NCBI GenBank assembly: GCA_034687125.1
Contig: JAQGBZ010000014.1
Location: 124,001 to 188,000, forward strand
DNA from: Neelides folsomi
Taxonomy: Eukaryota; Arthropoda; Collembola; Neelipleona; Neelidae
Direction of reading: 5' to 3'
DNA length: 64,000 nt
The position numbers and the translations under genes are program-made. This document shows positions 47,671 to 59,507 of the stretch, one piece after another; position 1 is the stretch's first letter; every line of letters begins with the position of its first letter. The notes under the pieces were generated by a model. It worked only from the letters and a program-made list of their open reading frames with translations. It ran no database searches and had not been told where the DNA came from.

Positions 47671-49761
47671 TCAATAGTTATTGCCACTGTAGCCTTTGCC
47701 TCCTCCGTAGTTTCCACCCTCGTAGGAATTGTATCCGGGGGAGTAAGACTGATAACCACCGGAATAGCCATGATCACCACCGGAGTAGGAGTCACCTGGA
47801 AAATAAAGATTCATAATTATAAATCTCATTTGTATAACCATTAAACAAATCACATCACTCTTCACACTCCAATTCTCTTCACAAACGCAACCATAAAATG
47901 ATATACAAATTATTTACAAAGTCACTACAAAGAATCTAAAATGAATTTACCACCACCATAGCCACCGTCTTTGTAGCCTCCATCTCTGTTGTAGCCTCCA
48001 TCTCTGTAGCCGCCGTCTCTGTAGCCGCCGCCATAGCCTCCATAGCCTCCATAACCGCCATCTCGGCCATATTCGCCGCCACCGTAGCCTCCTTCTCGGT
48101 AGTTATCTCCTCCATATCCTGTGCAATCATCTCGATCAATTCAAATCTAACAATGTTGATCTCATATACATATTAGATTTAATTAAGATTTGGTATAAAC
48201 ATACCGCCGTAGCCGCCATATCCGCCATAGCCTCTTTCACCATAACCATGACCTTCGCCGTATCCTCCATATCCTCCGTAGCCACCATAGCCTCCTGGAG
48301 AAAAATTAACTCAATTAGTATGTGACATTAACATTCGAATAAACATCAAAATTGACATTTAACTTCCAATAAGAGACCATTCATGAATTAAAAGTATTAC
48401 CTCCGCAACCTCCTCCATATCCACCATATCCTCCGTAGCCTCCGTAGCCTCCATCTCCGTATCCTTCATGGTTATCGTATCCTCCGCCATAGCCTCCATA
48501 GCCGCCACAACCTGGAAAGAGGATCACATTAGACAAATGAATGGACGAGAGAACGGAGAAAGCATGAAAAATGCCCACCTCCGTAACCTCGGCCATAACC
48601 GCCGTATCCGCGGCCGCCATATCCATAGCCTCCATAACCACCATATCCATTGCCATATCCGCCGTAGCCGCCATATCCTCCATAGCCTCCATAGCCGCCA
48701 TATCCGCCATAGTTTCCGTAGCCATCGCCATAGCCTCCATAGCCACCATATCCGCCATATCCTCCATAGCCGCCATAGCCTCCATAGCCATCACCATAAC
48801 CTAATTTGCAACCTGGAATTACCAAGTCCCTCGACATTCCAAGACTAAGCATACGTTAAGAACCTCCATTTCCTCGGTCTAACGCCCAAAATCACGATTA
48901 TCTCCTAAAAAATAAATGGAGAAATTGAGAATAATTTACCTCCTCCGTAGCCACCATAGCCTCCGTAGCCGCCCCCGTATCCGGTCCCGTAGTTGTTACC
49001 ATACCCGTTTCCTATAATCACAATCAAAATAATTAAAATAGAACTCAAATGAAGAGAATTCAAAAAGTCTCTCAAGATCGTCGTAGAATGAAGTGGAGAA
49101 ATTACCGTATCCGCCATATCCGCCATATCCACCATATCCGCCTCCGCCTCCGCCGTATTCTCTGCCTCCATAACCACCATATCCTCCATAACCTCCGTAG
49201 CCTTCGCCTCCACCATAGCCGCCACTGTAGCCGCCATAGTCAACCTGAAACAGAAAAACATTGTTTGATGATTATTAATTTTATTAATCCACAAGGGAGG
49301 AATGTGGAGTAAGACGCTTTATTTTCTTCCAAAAAGAGGAGAAAATTATGAAATGGAATATTCTTACGTTTCTTGTAGCTGGGTAGGTTTGTTGAGGTTC
49401 GTCCTGCTTTGGACAGCAGAAATACTCATTGCTGCGACAAGCGCTGTGTTCCTTGGTCTCAATGGTGTTGATGGGGCAGGATGATGGAGAGCAGTAGCAT
49501 GCCGCTGATGGGGGAGCAGCGTTTGGTCTGGTTATGGGATCTTTCCCTAGTTGGGACTGGAAAGCCGCTCCACTGGTGAGGGCCACTACAGCCACCAAAA
49601 GAACAAATCCCTGGAAAAGAAATAAAAATTTTACTCATTTAGAAATTTCATTTTGAAACAATCCTATTAATGAAGGAGAGAATCTTACTGGATTGAAAAG
49701 TTAAAGAAACTTTAAAATAATGGAACTTAGAGCGAAGAATTGTCAGTACCTGGAATAGCAT
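47671..49761 (-). CDS. secreted Gly/Tyr-rich protein with Cys-rich head
   Basis: Nine exons (49761–49750, 49610–49368, 49244–49106, 49011–48940, 48812–48579, 48511–48401, 48294–48205, 48118–47951, 47795–47671) give 397 residues. The signal peptide MLFQGFVLLVAVVALTSG is split by intron 1. A short Cys-rich domain follows (CYCSPSSCPIN...SACRSNEYFCCP). The remaining 300 or so residues are Gly/Tyr repeats, chiefly GGYGGYGG, with patches of RDGGY and YSGG near the end. Such proteins are usually structural (cuticle, silk, cement or matrix), or sometimes antimicrobial. I cannot name a family. Internal exons are all multiples of three with phase-1 borders (GGA G|GN), so repeat modules can be gained or skipped without breaking the frame. 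The poly(A) signal is at 47649–47654. Confidence 0.85.
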
Positions 49762-50943
49762 CTTGACAGATCCGAGTCGGGGTCGAGACTGAAGAATTCT
49801 TTGAGTCTTCTCTTTACGAAAACTCCTTGTTTTGAACATTTAAATTATCTTATCTCATTGATTTTGTTTGTGTCTTGTCCTTCGCTTACCTTTGCTTATC
49901 TCGATATTTTTGAGATCATTCTTGAAGCCCCTAAAACAGGCTTCCTCAAATCCTCCATTCACAAATTCTTTATTCGTTTATTCACAATGAGTGTAAAAAT
50001 AATATTTATGTCCACAAATTAGGCCTGAATTCGTTTATCTCAAGCTCAAGTCAAAACAAATTACATGGCAGTAAACTAAAGGCACAATTATGCATGTCTC
50101 ATTTCAGCTTGTCTCATATTTAAAAGCATGAGTGTAAACAAAAGAATGTTGACAGTGTCAAGTCGCCTCCAAATATTTAAAACGTCAATTTATCTCAAAA
50201 GTCAACATAATTATTGTAATCTTATATTCAATTTTATGCATTTATGTATGCACAAGGTATTATAATTCCTTATGATACCTCCCTTTATTCCTAATTTGCA
50301 TGTAAAGATATTGGTAAAGTAAAGCATACGAATATTATTATTATAAGAAAGTACTGTAATTTTGAATTAGTTTGAAAAATTCCACCTTATAAAATTATAT
50401 TAAAAATATCATTTTACATCATTAATCATTATCATTAGCCATTATTTTAAATTTCATTAATGAATAACCGACATCTTTATAATTTGATTACCATATTCGT
50501 GAACGATGTATTTAATACGATATTTAATGATGAACATAAGAGTCCTTTACTAATAATGATAAAAACTTCATCCTAAACCCGTGTATTACCCTTTATAGGG
50601 AGGAGCAGGAGACTTATATATTTATCTTATGTTTCCTATCTTACATTCATAATTCGTATAGCTAATATACATAATGTTATGTAGGTATGTGCTAGCATAC
50701 TAGACATACATAGAGCACGAACGAACCGCGATTGGCGAGTAGGCACGAGCCACTTCCTACCTGAGCATAAGGTGGACGGTGTTGGGTTTCTCTATTGGGC
50801 AAATGATATGCAAAGGCTTTCCGGTGATTGAGGTAATAAGTGAGTCACCTGGATGCCCGGGAACCCCTTGGGAACACGCATGAGTGGGCATTGGCGAGTG
50901 GAGTGACAGGTGGAACACACCTGTCCTTCGATCGATGTGAACA
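49762..50943. promoter_or_regulatory. divergent spacer between the Gly/Tyr-rich gene and FoxJ1
   Basis: 1.18 kb, AT-rich until about 50.65 kb and clearly more GC-rich from there to the FoxJ1 start, which marks a likely FoxJ1 promoter and leader. No specific factor site is claimed. Confidence 0.5.
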
Positions 50944-51597
50944 ATGGCGGCCGAGGAGTGTGACTCCGCTGACCTGACCCCGCTCACCTGGCTACACAAC
51001 ATCAACATCCTCGAGTCGCCCCCGATGACGCCTCCGCGCGAGGAGGCTCCTCAGATCGACTACAGGTAACTACAACTAACATTCCTCAGCACCTTCCAAC
51101 TCCCGAGAAAGCAAAGAGGAAGAGAAACTAAGGAAAGAGTTTGCAGGTCGACGCCAGTGAAGCCTCCTCACTCCTACTCCAAGCTCATCACAATGGCTCT
51201 CACGATGCATCCTAAGCTGACCCTCTCTCAAATCTACTCCTGGATCCGAGACAACTATTCTTACTATGTCAATGCGGACAGCTCATGGCAAAACTCAATC
51301 CGCCACAATTTGTCCCTCAACAAATGCTTCGTAAAGATTCCGCGGGCGAAAGGGGAGCCGGGGAAGGGAGGCTTCTGGAGGTTGGATGAATCCGTCCTGC
51401 ATGAGAAAAGGTCCCGGAGGAACAAGAGCAAAGGGAAGCGAAAGCCACTGGAGAAAAAGGAACTCCTGGAAGAACTCATTGTGGAGGAATTCGTGGAGTT
51501 CCAATGGGACAGTGTGTTTGAGATTGAGTTGGAAGACCTCATGGGAGCCACGGGAGGAACAGTGGAGATCGTGGAAGCCATCTGCGACAAAGAGTGA
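50944..51597 (+). CDS. FoxJ1: forkhead transcription factor FoxJ1
   Basis: Two exons (50944–51065, 51147–51597), 190 residues. The N-terminus has [16 protein letters not shown], the short motif characteristic of FoxJ1 upstream of the forkhead. The forkhead runs from about residue 43 to 135: [47 protein letters not shown] and [13 protein letters not shown] basic patch follows ([12 protein letters not shown]). Near the C-terminus [11 protein letters not shown] resembles the acidic activation motif of FoxJ1. FoxJ1 is the master activator of motile cilium genes; in arthropods it is expected in ciliated sensory neurons or sperm. The protein is very short for the family. The start is the first ATG of the GC-rich leader that gives the LTxLxWL motif. 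AATAAA is at 51892–51897. Confidence 0.88.
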
Positions 51598-52297
51598 TCT
51601 AATCACTATTGAGGAAACGCTACATAAAGTATATAGAGACTCGGAACGTTCCGTCCAAATCCGTCTATATTAAAATATTATACAATTAAAACAATATAAA
51701 ACTATTAATAAGGATGTAATGATATACATTTATATAAAATGTATTTGATATTGTAATAATTTTAATATTGTAAGGATATTATAAACGAATAATGTTAAAT
51801 GGAAGATGATGCCTTTCTTAACCAATAGCCTTTCTTATCCGTCCAGATATGATTGTATTGTCAACACGTGCACAAACCCAGCACAAAGAGCAATAAAAAA
51901 GAATATTTGATAAGAAAATACGCAGCTGATTTATTACTTTACATTTTGCGTTTCGAAACGGAGAGTTAATTATTACAATTAGTTGATTAATATAATAATT
52001 GTTGAGATAATAAGAAATTAAGATATTAAATAAAATGATAATATATTGACATGTTAAATATCTAGAAAAATTTAGAATTAAATTAAAGTGACTCTTTTGC
52101 TTTCTTCTGCCCAGCTGTGTAATATGTGATGAGCCATCAAATTCTTAACTTTCTTTCATTTCATAACATTTAGTATTTAAAAGACAAAAGAGGATGGTTT
52201 AAAAATTACTTGTAATATTGCGTTTCGAAGCTAAAATTGTAAATTAAATTGATATAGTTAGAAATATTAGCTAAAAAATGTAGGATTGTTTGAGTAT
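51598..52297. other. convergent spacer, FoxJ1 / NudE
   Basis: 700 bp AT-rich, holding the FoxJ1 poly(A) signal (51892–51897) and the NudE 3' UTR. Nothing else is recognised. Confidence 0.5.
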
Positions 52298-53574
52298 TCA
52301 ACTCTTGACTTGCTTCGTTCGCTTGACCCTCGCATTATGATATGTCGCCAGCTTTGTCTCTAAAGCCCCAACTTTCTTGAGAAGATCGTTGACAATACTT
52401 AAAGGAGAGAGGCGAGGACGATTGCTTTCTAATCTGTTTGAATCCTGAGGTTCGCCTTTTACTTGTAATTCACTCTTGAGATCTAAAAAAGAAAAGGAAA
52501 AAATACTTAAAATTGTAAGATTTATTAACTGCTTGAGATTTCGAGTTCTAACACTTATTATAAATTGGATTTATTTGATCTTTATTTTTTCATAAAAATA
52601 ATTACCTCTTGTTTCATCTTTTAATCTTTGGACTATAGTTCTCAGATTCTCTTTCTCTTCAATTTCTGATTCTAAAAAGGCGTTTCTTTCAATAAGGCCA
52701 TTTAGCTTCGTTTCAAAGTCTTCAATAGATACAGAAGCAGCTCTGCAAAATAAATTATGTAATCGTGTTATGTAAAAAATGGTATTGCTATATTGCTCAA
52801 CATCTTAAGCATATTATCATAAATATAATGAATATTATACCATTGTAAATTATTTAATTTATTATTATGCATTTAAATATTTATTTCATAAAAAACAGTA
52901 GTTAAATAGTTAAAATATCAATTACTGACCTATTGTGTCTCTCCAAATCGTCATTTTTTTGTTCCAATGTTCGGACGTAATTGTTAAGCTTATCACCAGT
53001 TTTCCTACACGATGCAACTTCAGTCGAAAGTTCTGTCATCTGAGCTGAATGTTCTTTCCTCATCTGTTCTAAATTCGCCTGTAAAAATTACTTCATAATT
53101 AGTATTCTTCATTCATCCATATTTCCACATCATCCACATTTATTGGCACGATAATTTAAGTATTTAAAGTTTAAGGTAAGCCACAAGAGACAAATGCCTC
53201 ATTAAGGTTTTTAGATCGATTAAAATTACCTTCAATTGCTCGTTCTCATCTTTAACTCTAGTGAGGTTTATCGAAAGGGTGTCTATTTTCTTTTCATTCT
53301 GCTTCAGCTGAGTTTCCAATTCAGCTTCCAGTAGTTTCGAGTCGTCCTGATATTCATCATACTCTTTCTTGAGGTCGTCATACCTAATCCAATAAAATAA
53401 ATATGTGAAATAGGCCCTTAATTTGTCCACAATTGTTATATTTTCGCAACTTCCGCTTTATTAAAATAATTAATAGAGAAAGGGAGTGGTTTACCCTGAT
53501 TTGTAGAATGAAGCTTTCTCCTTCCAGTAAGTCACTTCTTCCGAGAGGGATTCGAAAACCGGGGTCGCATCCAT
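52298..53574 (-). CDS. nudE: NudE / NDEL1 dynein-regulating coiled-coil protein
   Basis: Five exons (53574–53495, 53383–53230, 53078–52930, 52742–52606, 52482–52298), 234 residues. The start [19 protein letters not shown] and the coiled-coil blocks [55 protein letters not shown] and LKDETRDLKSELQ are those of NudE/NDEL1. The protein links LIS1 to cytoplasmic dynein and acts in nuclear migration, mitosis and axonal transport. The C-terminal part after about 180 is short ([24 protein letters not shown]), making it about a third shorter than vertebrate NDEL1. It is head-to-head with LAMTOR2 across 227 bp. Confidence 0.92.
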
Positions 53575-53801
53575 TGCTTGACCCGGGTGACCGTTGGGAG
53601 GTGAAAGCGGGGCAGGGAATTCGTCCTGAGGAACGGAACAATTTGGGCAACACACACAATGTATGTCGAGGTTATTATGAATGAGTCAGAGGTAATTCAC
53701 TGCACAGTTCTTCCGTTGTTTCTTCTTGCCTGAAGCTCTGTGGGCGAAGTTTAACAGGGAACTCATCATCATCCTCCCTCTCACGTGACTCCCCTTTGAT
53801 C
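53575..53801. promoter_or_regulatory. bidirectional promoter region nudE / LAMTOR2
   Basis: Only 227 bp separate two divergent start codons, so both genes must share this promoter region including their 5' UTRs. It is markedly less AT-rich than the surroundings. Confidence 0.75.
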
Positions 53802-54801
53802 ATGTTGAAACCGAAGGCTCTCACCAAGGTCCTTTCGGAGGCAAATACTTCCGGTGTCCAGTCGACATTGTAAATAACCTTTGACATTATTATTCCTCAA
53901 ATTCTATTCTTTATTTTAGAATATTTTTATTAGTCATTAAACATTTATAAATATATTATTTAATTCAATTTAATGCTTTGATCAAGATTATCAAATTTAT
54001 CAAGATTTTTAAAATTTTGATATCCGTTATTAAAATGATTAAATGGCAATTATTGATAATAATAATTATTTGTAATTTGGTTATTGTAGACTGCTGAGTC
54101 GAGAAGGAAATCTCCTCGCGTACAGCGGTTATGGCGACAAGGATGCTCGTGTGACGGCTGCCATTGCAAGCAATATTTGGTCGGTTTATGAAAAGGCTGG
54201 AAGAAATGCTCTCAATGAAGACAAGATAGAGATTGTTTTATTGGACTGCATGGTATGATGATAAGCTTTATATTTAATTAATTTCATCGAATTTATGTAT
54301 TATACTTAATTTTATTTAACTGCTTAATGTTAGGGTTAGTCGCGAATGAAAAAATCGAGGTGTGATGAGAATTTGTCCATTTAATCTCTCTTATAAAATA
54401 AGTCACTGTCAGACAGAATTAAGTGTACTTTTGTACTTCTTAGCTCCCAATTATTATGCTCTTATAATTTTTGGTCCTTTCAAGTATGACAAAACTTTTA
54501 ATTAAATCGAGTAGAATGATTTCACATTTTACACTTTATAATAATGGACAAGCAGTTGATGAGTATATTAGAATTTTGACTTTTTCAAAGTCTCGAATGA
54601 TGGGTGTAGGTTTGGGGTATAAGATTAAAAATTGATTTTTTGATCCCTGACCAGGAAGGGCATGTGGCGATAAGTCAAGTAGCGAATCTTCTCCTCTGCT
54701 TATACTCGGAAACTCAAACTGGCTTTGGATTGCTTCAAGCGAAGACAAGAGCTCTCGTCGAATACCTCGACGGGCCACTAAGGATGGTCGTTAACGAATA
54801 A
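53802..54801 (+). CDS. LAMTOR2: LAMTOR2 (Ragulator roadblock subunit p14)
   Basis: Three exons (53802–53869, 54090–54252, 54655–54801) give 125 residues, the usual family length. The sequence [20 protein letters not shown], then [59 protein letters not shown] tracks LAMTOR2 throughout. It is a roadblock/LC7-fold subunit of Ragulator, which anchors Rag GTPases and mTORC1 at the lysosome and scaffolds MEK1 with LAMTOR3. Exon 1 is only 68 bp and is hidden beneath a longer antisense open frame. AATAAA is at 54837–54842. Confidence 0.95.
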
Positions 54802-55177
54802 CATTTATACTATTTAGTTAGGATACAATTTCGCTTAATAAACATCACTTCAAAAATGAATTCAGCTAATTAGCCCCCATATATTTATATAAACAAAACT
54901 ATGAAAAATAAAAAGACCAAAATAAAATTAATGGTTTGTTTTATAACATGGTAAATAATAATCATAACGTATAATGGGAAAATGATATTTAAAAGGTAAA
55001 ACAATTTCCACTTTGAATGTTTGTTCAATAATTTTAGAATATATTACATTTAATATATTAAATACGTAATAGTTAATAATACGTAGAAAAGTGAAGAACA
55101 TTTTTTTATAAAACCTCACATTCTTGACCCCTTTTGCTGTAAAACCTGTGTAAATAATTCATTCCCTCGTTATTAAG
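54802..55177. other. convergent spacer, LAMTOR2 / KCTD
   Basis: 376 bp of AT-rich 3' sequence, with the LAMTOR2 poly(A) signal at 54837–54842. No gene seen. Confidence 0.5.
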
Positions 55178-56494
55178 TTATTCCGTCATGAGTCTTAAAA
55201 TTTTCTAAAATAAAATAAAATAAGTAAGTAATCGTGATATGTAAATTTAAAATGAAATAATTTGTATTGAGAAATAAAAATATATAATAAGTATATTGTG
55301 AAAAATAAAATGAAATATTTAAATAAAAACGAGTTCTTACTTTTGCCCTTTCACTTGGCGGCTCTTCAAGAGTGTTGTCGTCGACGACTTCACGAGAAAC
55401 AACGCAGAGGAATTCAGCTTGACCCCCGTTCCCATAATTGTACTGACTCCCAATATTCACGAGTTGTTCGAACTTCCATCCGTCAGACATGGTGGACACC
55501 ATTTGGGTCAACTCGTCTTCATGGCATTGGAGAACACGGTAGACGTTTCGTTCCGTCGACTTCTTCGAGATCCGCTCTTTGCAAAGTTTAATCAGCTCGG
55601 TAATATTGTAGAATTCAGCCTCTTCAAGGACACCTGCAACAAAGAAGCAATGAACCATTTACTCAAATTGCTTTTTATGCCCCGTCCCAATTGGCGTATG
55701 ATTGACATTTGACAAATAAACAATTCCGATAAAAGCCACATGTGCACTCGATCAATAGCTTACATATAAGATGTTACTAAAAGATATTTAAATATTTACA
55801 CTTAAACCAAACTTTCAACATGGCCATGTACAAAAAAACTATTGAGTAAACAATCGTTATTTCCTCCTTGTATTCCATTTAAATAAAAACCCATTAAAAT
55901 GTTCATTACTTATTTATAAAATACTTACTATGAGGTAGAAAAAATTATAGCAAAAATCATTATAAAAGTAAACCTTTCTTTATTCGATGACAAAAGATGA
56001 AACTTAAAACGCCTATCAAATTGTTTATGAAGCTGAGAATTTCGCTCACTACATTGTAATATTTCCCAGTTTTACGATCTTAATTATGGTTAATTGTAGT
56101 TAATTAATTTTAATTTATATACCTTCTTCAGCGAGATCCTTGTTAATAACGAGTTTTCCATGTCTCAAGTAATTGAGAATGGGAGAGAAATAGTTGGCAT
56201 CTCGATCGATTAGGTACGCGCCCGTCTCATCCTATGGATTACAAATGGAAATGAGCGAGTGAACGGCCTTTGGAATTTAATTACCTTGCACGAGGACATG
56301 TCGGTGTCGTTGACGAGTCTGTACAGGAATGACTTTTCATCTCTCGACAGCGTGGTCCTCGTGGTGAGGAAAAGGACCCCGCCGACGTTCAGCTTGACCC
56401 AAGTATTTTCCATTTTTTCCATCCTCCGTCTTCCGCCCAAGAAATGTTCAAACCCTAGCGCGGGTTTCCCTCTGCTGTCTGCCATTTCTTCCAT
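55178..56494 (-). CDS. inc: KCTD2/5/17 BTB protein (insomniac)
   Basis: Four exons (56494–56285, 56231–56123, 55633–55341, 55204–55178) give 212 residues. The T1-type BTB domain starts at about residue 30: [63 protein letters not shown] and [15 protein letters not shown]. The C-terminal half has [28 protein letters not shown] and [16 protein letters not shown], specific to KCTD2/5/17. In Drosophila the orthologue insomniac is a Cul3 adaptor needed for normal sleep. It is head-to-head with eIF3L. A second in-frame ATG (56485) could also be the start. Confidence 0.94.
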
Positions 56495-56593
56495 TCTCTC
56501 AGCGTGGAGCCCAGCAGGACACAGAGAATCTGCTTGAGTGCTTTCCCTCGTTGTGGATTAACTTAATTGACATTATCCACTCCGATCCCGATC
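56495..56593. promoter_or_regulatory. bidirectional promoter region KCTD / eIF3L
   Basis: Only 99 bp lie between the divergent start codons, including both 5' UTRs. The tract is relatively GC-rich, and no TATA box is evident. A compact shared promoter is the simplest reading. Confidence 0.75.
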
Positions 56594-59348
56594 ATGTACC
56601 GGAACAGGCGAGAGAGTATTGAGCGCGGCTTCGACGACGACTACTACAACGAGCCGGTATGGCCGATCTGTCATTTAGACATCCTTAAAACTTAAATTGT
56701 ATCATCCGGCTTTTTTTTCATTCATTGTAAATACTTTTTAGCACACTTTCATTTAGCTTTCTATAAGATATGACTGATATGATATTTACTTGCATATTGA
56801 CGATTTGATATGTCTTATATGAATGAGTTCTTTGATCGAATGAATTAAATAACTTAAGTAGGCAAAATAAATATTATGATTAATTTTCTATTAACTTATT
56901 CGTTTTAGCACAACAATTATCACCAACATGATTACAAGGATGAGTACTATGGGCAGTACCAATACCCGGATGCGGTGGCTAAATTCATCATGCATTTGTA
57001 CAAGTCGATTAATAATCGGGACACTGGCGAGATTGAGAATCTGTACGAAGTTCGACTTCCGCAGTTGACGAAGGACTACTTTAAAGAGGAAAAGTGGCCT
57101 TACGATATCAGCCATCTTGTCGATGAACAACTCGTAATAGTCCATTTTGAATATTATAAAATATGTAATTATAAGAATATGTAATTTTTATAATTAAATT
57201 AAATTGATTTGTTGGATAAACAGTGGCTTTTTTACTTTTTTTAGTTTATTACTCTGTATCGAGAGCTTTACTTTCGTCACATTTATGCAACTTTACCTCA
57301 GTCCCTTACATTCTCGGACAGATGTAATTCGTATTCCAACTACTGCGAGCTGTTCAACATGATCTTAAGTGAGCTTTCATTTAATTTACTTTCCAATTCT
57401 TGGATTATTTATTGGCTAAATTCTAAATTGCATATATTTTTCAGCTTCACCTGAGCCAATTGAGCTCACTTTGACAAATCAATGGCTGTGGGAAATAATT
57501 GATGAGTTCGTGTACCAGTTTCAATCATTTACTCAATTTCGGAGATCGCCGAAACTGAATAATGAAGAGATCACTTACATCAAGGATCATTCCTACATTT
57601 GGAGTGTTTTGAGTGTTCTCAATGTTTTGTACTCCCTCATTGATAAGTCGAACATCAATCTTCAATTGAAGGTATCTATTTAAATTATTTCAATAAGCTA
57701 ATTCTCCTAAATTCAACCTCATTGATCTTATATTTATTCTGAACGATAGATAATAAATTATAATTTTATTTAATAGGCTTATTTCAATGGAGAAAACACT
57801 GAGGCTGTGGCCGGTGAATTTGGAAAGTCTCCTTTGTACAAGATGTTGGGCTACTTCAGTCTCATTGCACTTCTCCGTGTCCACTCCATGCTTGGAGATT
57901 ACCATTTGGCCGTCAAAGTTCTGGAAAACATTGACCTTCACAAAAACGTATTTTTTTAAATTATATAAAATTAAGGAAAATTACGAAATTTTTCATATTT
58001 AGACAATGTACTGCAATGTACCTGCGTGCCAAATTACTACATATTATTATGTTGGCTTCGCCTATGTCATGATGCGTCGTTATGCTGATGCCATTCGAAC
58101 ATACACCAACTCTTTGCTGTACATTCAAAGGATGAGGCAAATGTTCCAAGCAAAATCCTACCAGAACGATCAGGTTAAACACACCATCATAAATTATTGT
58201 TTTATGATAGCGATGCAGCGAAACTCATTTCAATATTCTCATTGCAGGTGAATAAGCAAACTGAGCAAATGTACACAATGCTCGCTGTGTGTTTGGTCCT
58301 TCATCCCCAATCGATTGACGAATCGATCAATAGCATTCTCCAAGATCGGAAGTTTGCTGACAAAATGGCAAGAATGACACAAGGGGATTTGAAAGTAAGA
58401 ACATTTTCCTATTTCCTTTTCCCCTACTAAAGGAATATTTCCCAATCAAAACTTTTCTCATTTGGATGAAAATAACCGTTCTGGGTTCTCTTTTCAATAG
58501 GAGTTCGAAAGCTGTTTCACTTTCGCTTGTCCCAAGTTTCTCTCGCCCGTACCGCCTTCACTTGACGGGGCTCCTGAAGCCACACAAGAACCGCTTCACA
58601 TCCAAAAGACCATTTTCCTCCAGGAAGTGGCACAGCAAATTTATCTTCCCACAGTGCGAAGGTATTTCTCTATTAAAATTCATTATTCAGACCAACTCAT
58701 TTCAAGGAGAAGCTTATTTCTAGAGCTAACATTAAAGTATATTCTCTCATGGGGCTTCCCTTCAATTCCATTTATGAATGCTCATGAGCTTTTATTGTAA
58801 AAAGAATTTAAGTGTGATGAATTTAAGTGTGATGAAATTATGAATTATTAGTTTCCTCAAACTCTACACGACGATGCCGATCTCGAAGCTCTCGGCATTT
58901 ATGGAAACTGAAAATTCGAGCCTCAACGAGTGCCTCCTCTGTTTCAAGCACAAGATGCACAATGTGGTCTGGACCAAAGGGATCTCAAGTCTTGATGGAG
59001 AATTCCAAGCTGGTTCTGAGGTACAAGACATTTTAAACATTTTATTAAATAACAAACTTTATTCTCACGCAATTGATTGTTGTATGTATTTCTTATCGTA
59101 GGGCACTTTTGTAACATTTATATCGTTATTATTGTATTGTTTATCAGTATATGTAGTATTATTTACGTGTATTACAAGAATTTTTAGAAAATCTAATGGG
59201 GTATTTTTTCCAGGTTGATTTTTACATAGACAAAGACATGATCCACATTGCGGATACGAAAGTAGGCCGACGTTATGGAGACTATTTCATTCGCCACATT
59301 CACATCATGGAGGAGCTGAATCGGACGCTCAAGACATTGAAATTTTAA
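56594..59348 (+). CDS. eIF3l: eukaryotic initiation factor 3 subunit L
   Basis: Ten exons (56594–56656, 56909–57133, 57245–57368, 57445–57671, 57777–57947, 58003–58173, 58248–58394, 58501–58661, 58852–59020, 59214–59348) sum to 530 residues. Conserved blocks include [98 protein letters not shown] and, in the PCI domain, [29 protein letters not shown]. These identify eIF3L, a subunit of the eIF3 octamer that helps recruit the 43S complex to mRNA. The N-terminus is somewhat shorter than the vertebrate protein. The poly(A) signal is at 59386–59391, inside the 3' region of the convergent neighbour. Confidence 0.95.
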
Positions 59349-59357
59349 TTAAAAACA

Positions 59358-59363
59358 TTTATT
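59358..59363 (-). terminator. poly(A) signal of the LDLa/CUB gene
   Basis: AATAAA on the minus strand, 145 bp beyond the stop at 59508. Cleavage 10–25 bp further on would fall at or inside the eIF3L stop codon. Confidence 0.6.
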
Positions 59364-59385
59364 TGTCTCTGTATAAAAGTGGTGT

Positions 59386-59391
59386 AATAAA
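59386..59391 (+). terminator. poly(A) signal of eIF3L
   Basis: AATAAA 38 bp after the eIF3L stop codon. It lies beyond the opposing signal at 59358, so the two 3' ends overlap. Confidence 0.7.
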
Positions 59392-59507
59392 GGAGGGTGG
59401 CAAGTTTAAAGGGATGAGTATAATATTGAGTTATTGTCGGGCTCCCGAGGTCAGACAGTGGTGATTCTTTCCTCGACCACCTGCTGTCCCGAACCCCGGG
59501 CGTCTTG

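Noticed and set aside
48468-48848. Arg/His-rich + strand frames through the Gly/Tyr gene
   Set aside because: Antisense reading of Gly/Tyr repeats; no splice or start context of their own.
53675-53887. 70-residue minus-strand open frame upstream of nudE
   Set aside because: It overlaps LAMTOR2 exon 1 in antisense; the + strand there encodes the conserved LAMTOR2 N-terminus, so this frame is a shadow.
58805-58836. Two copies of AATTTAAGTGTGATGA in an eIF3L intron as a possible C/D snoRNA
   Set aside because: A short direct repeat without a D box or closing stem.
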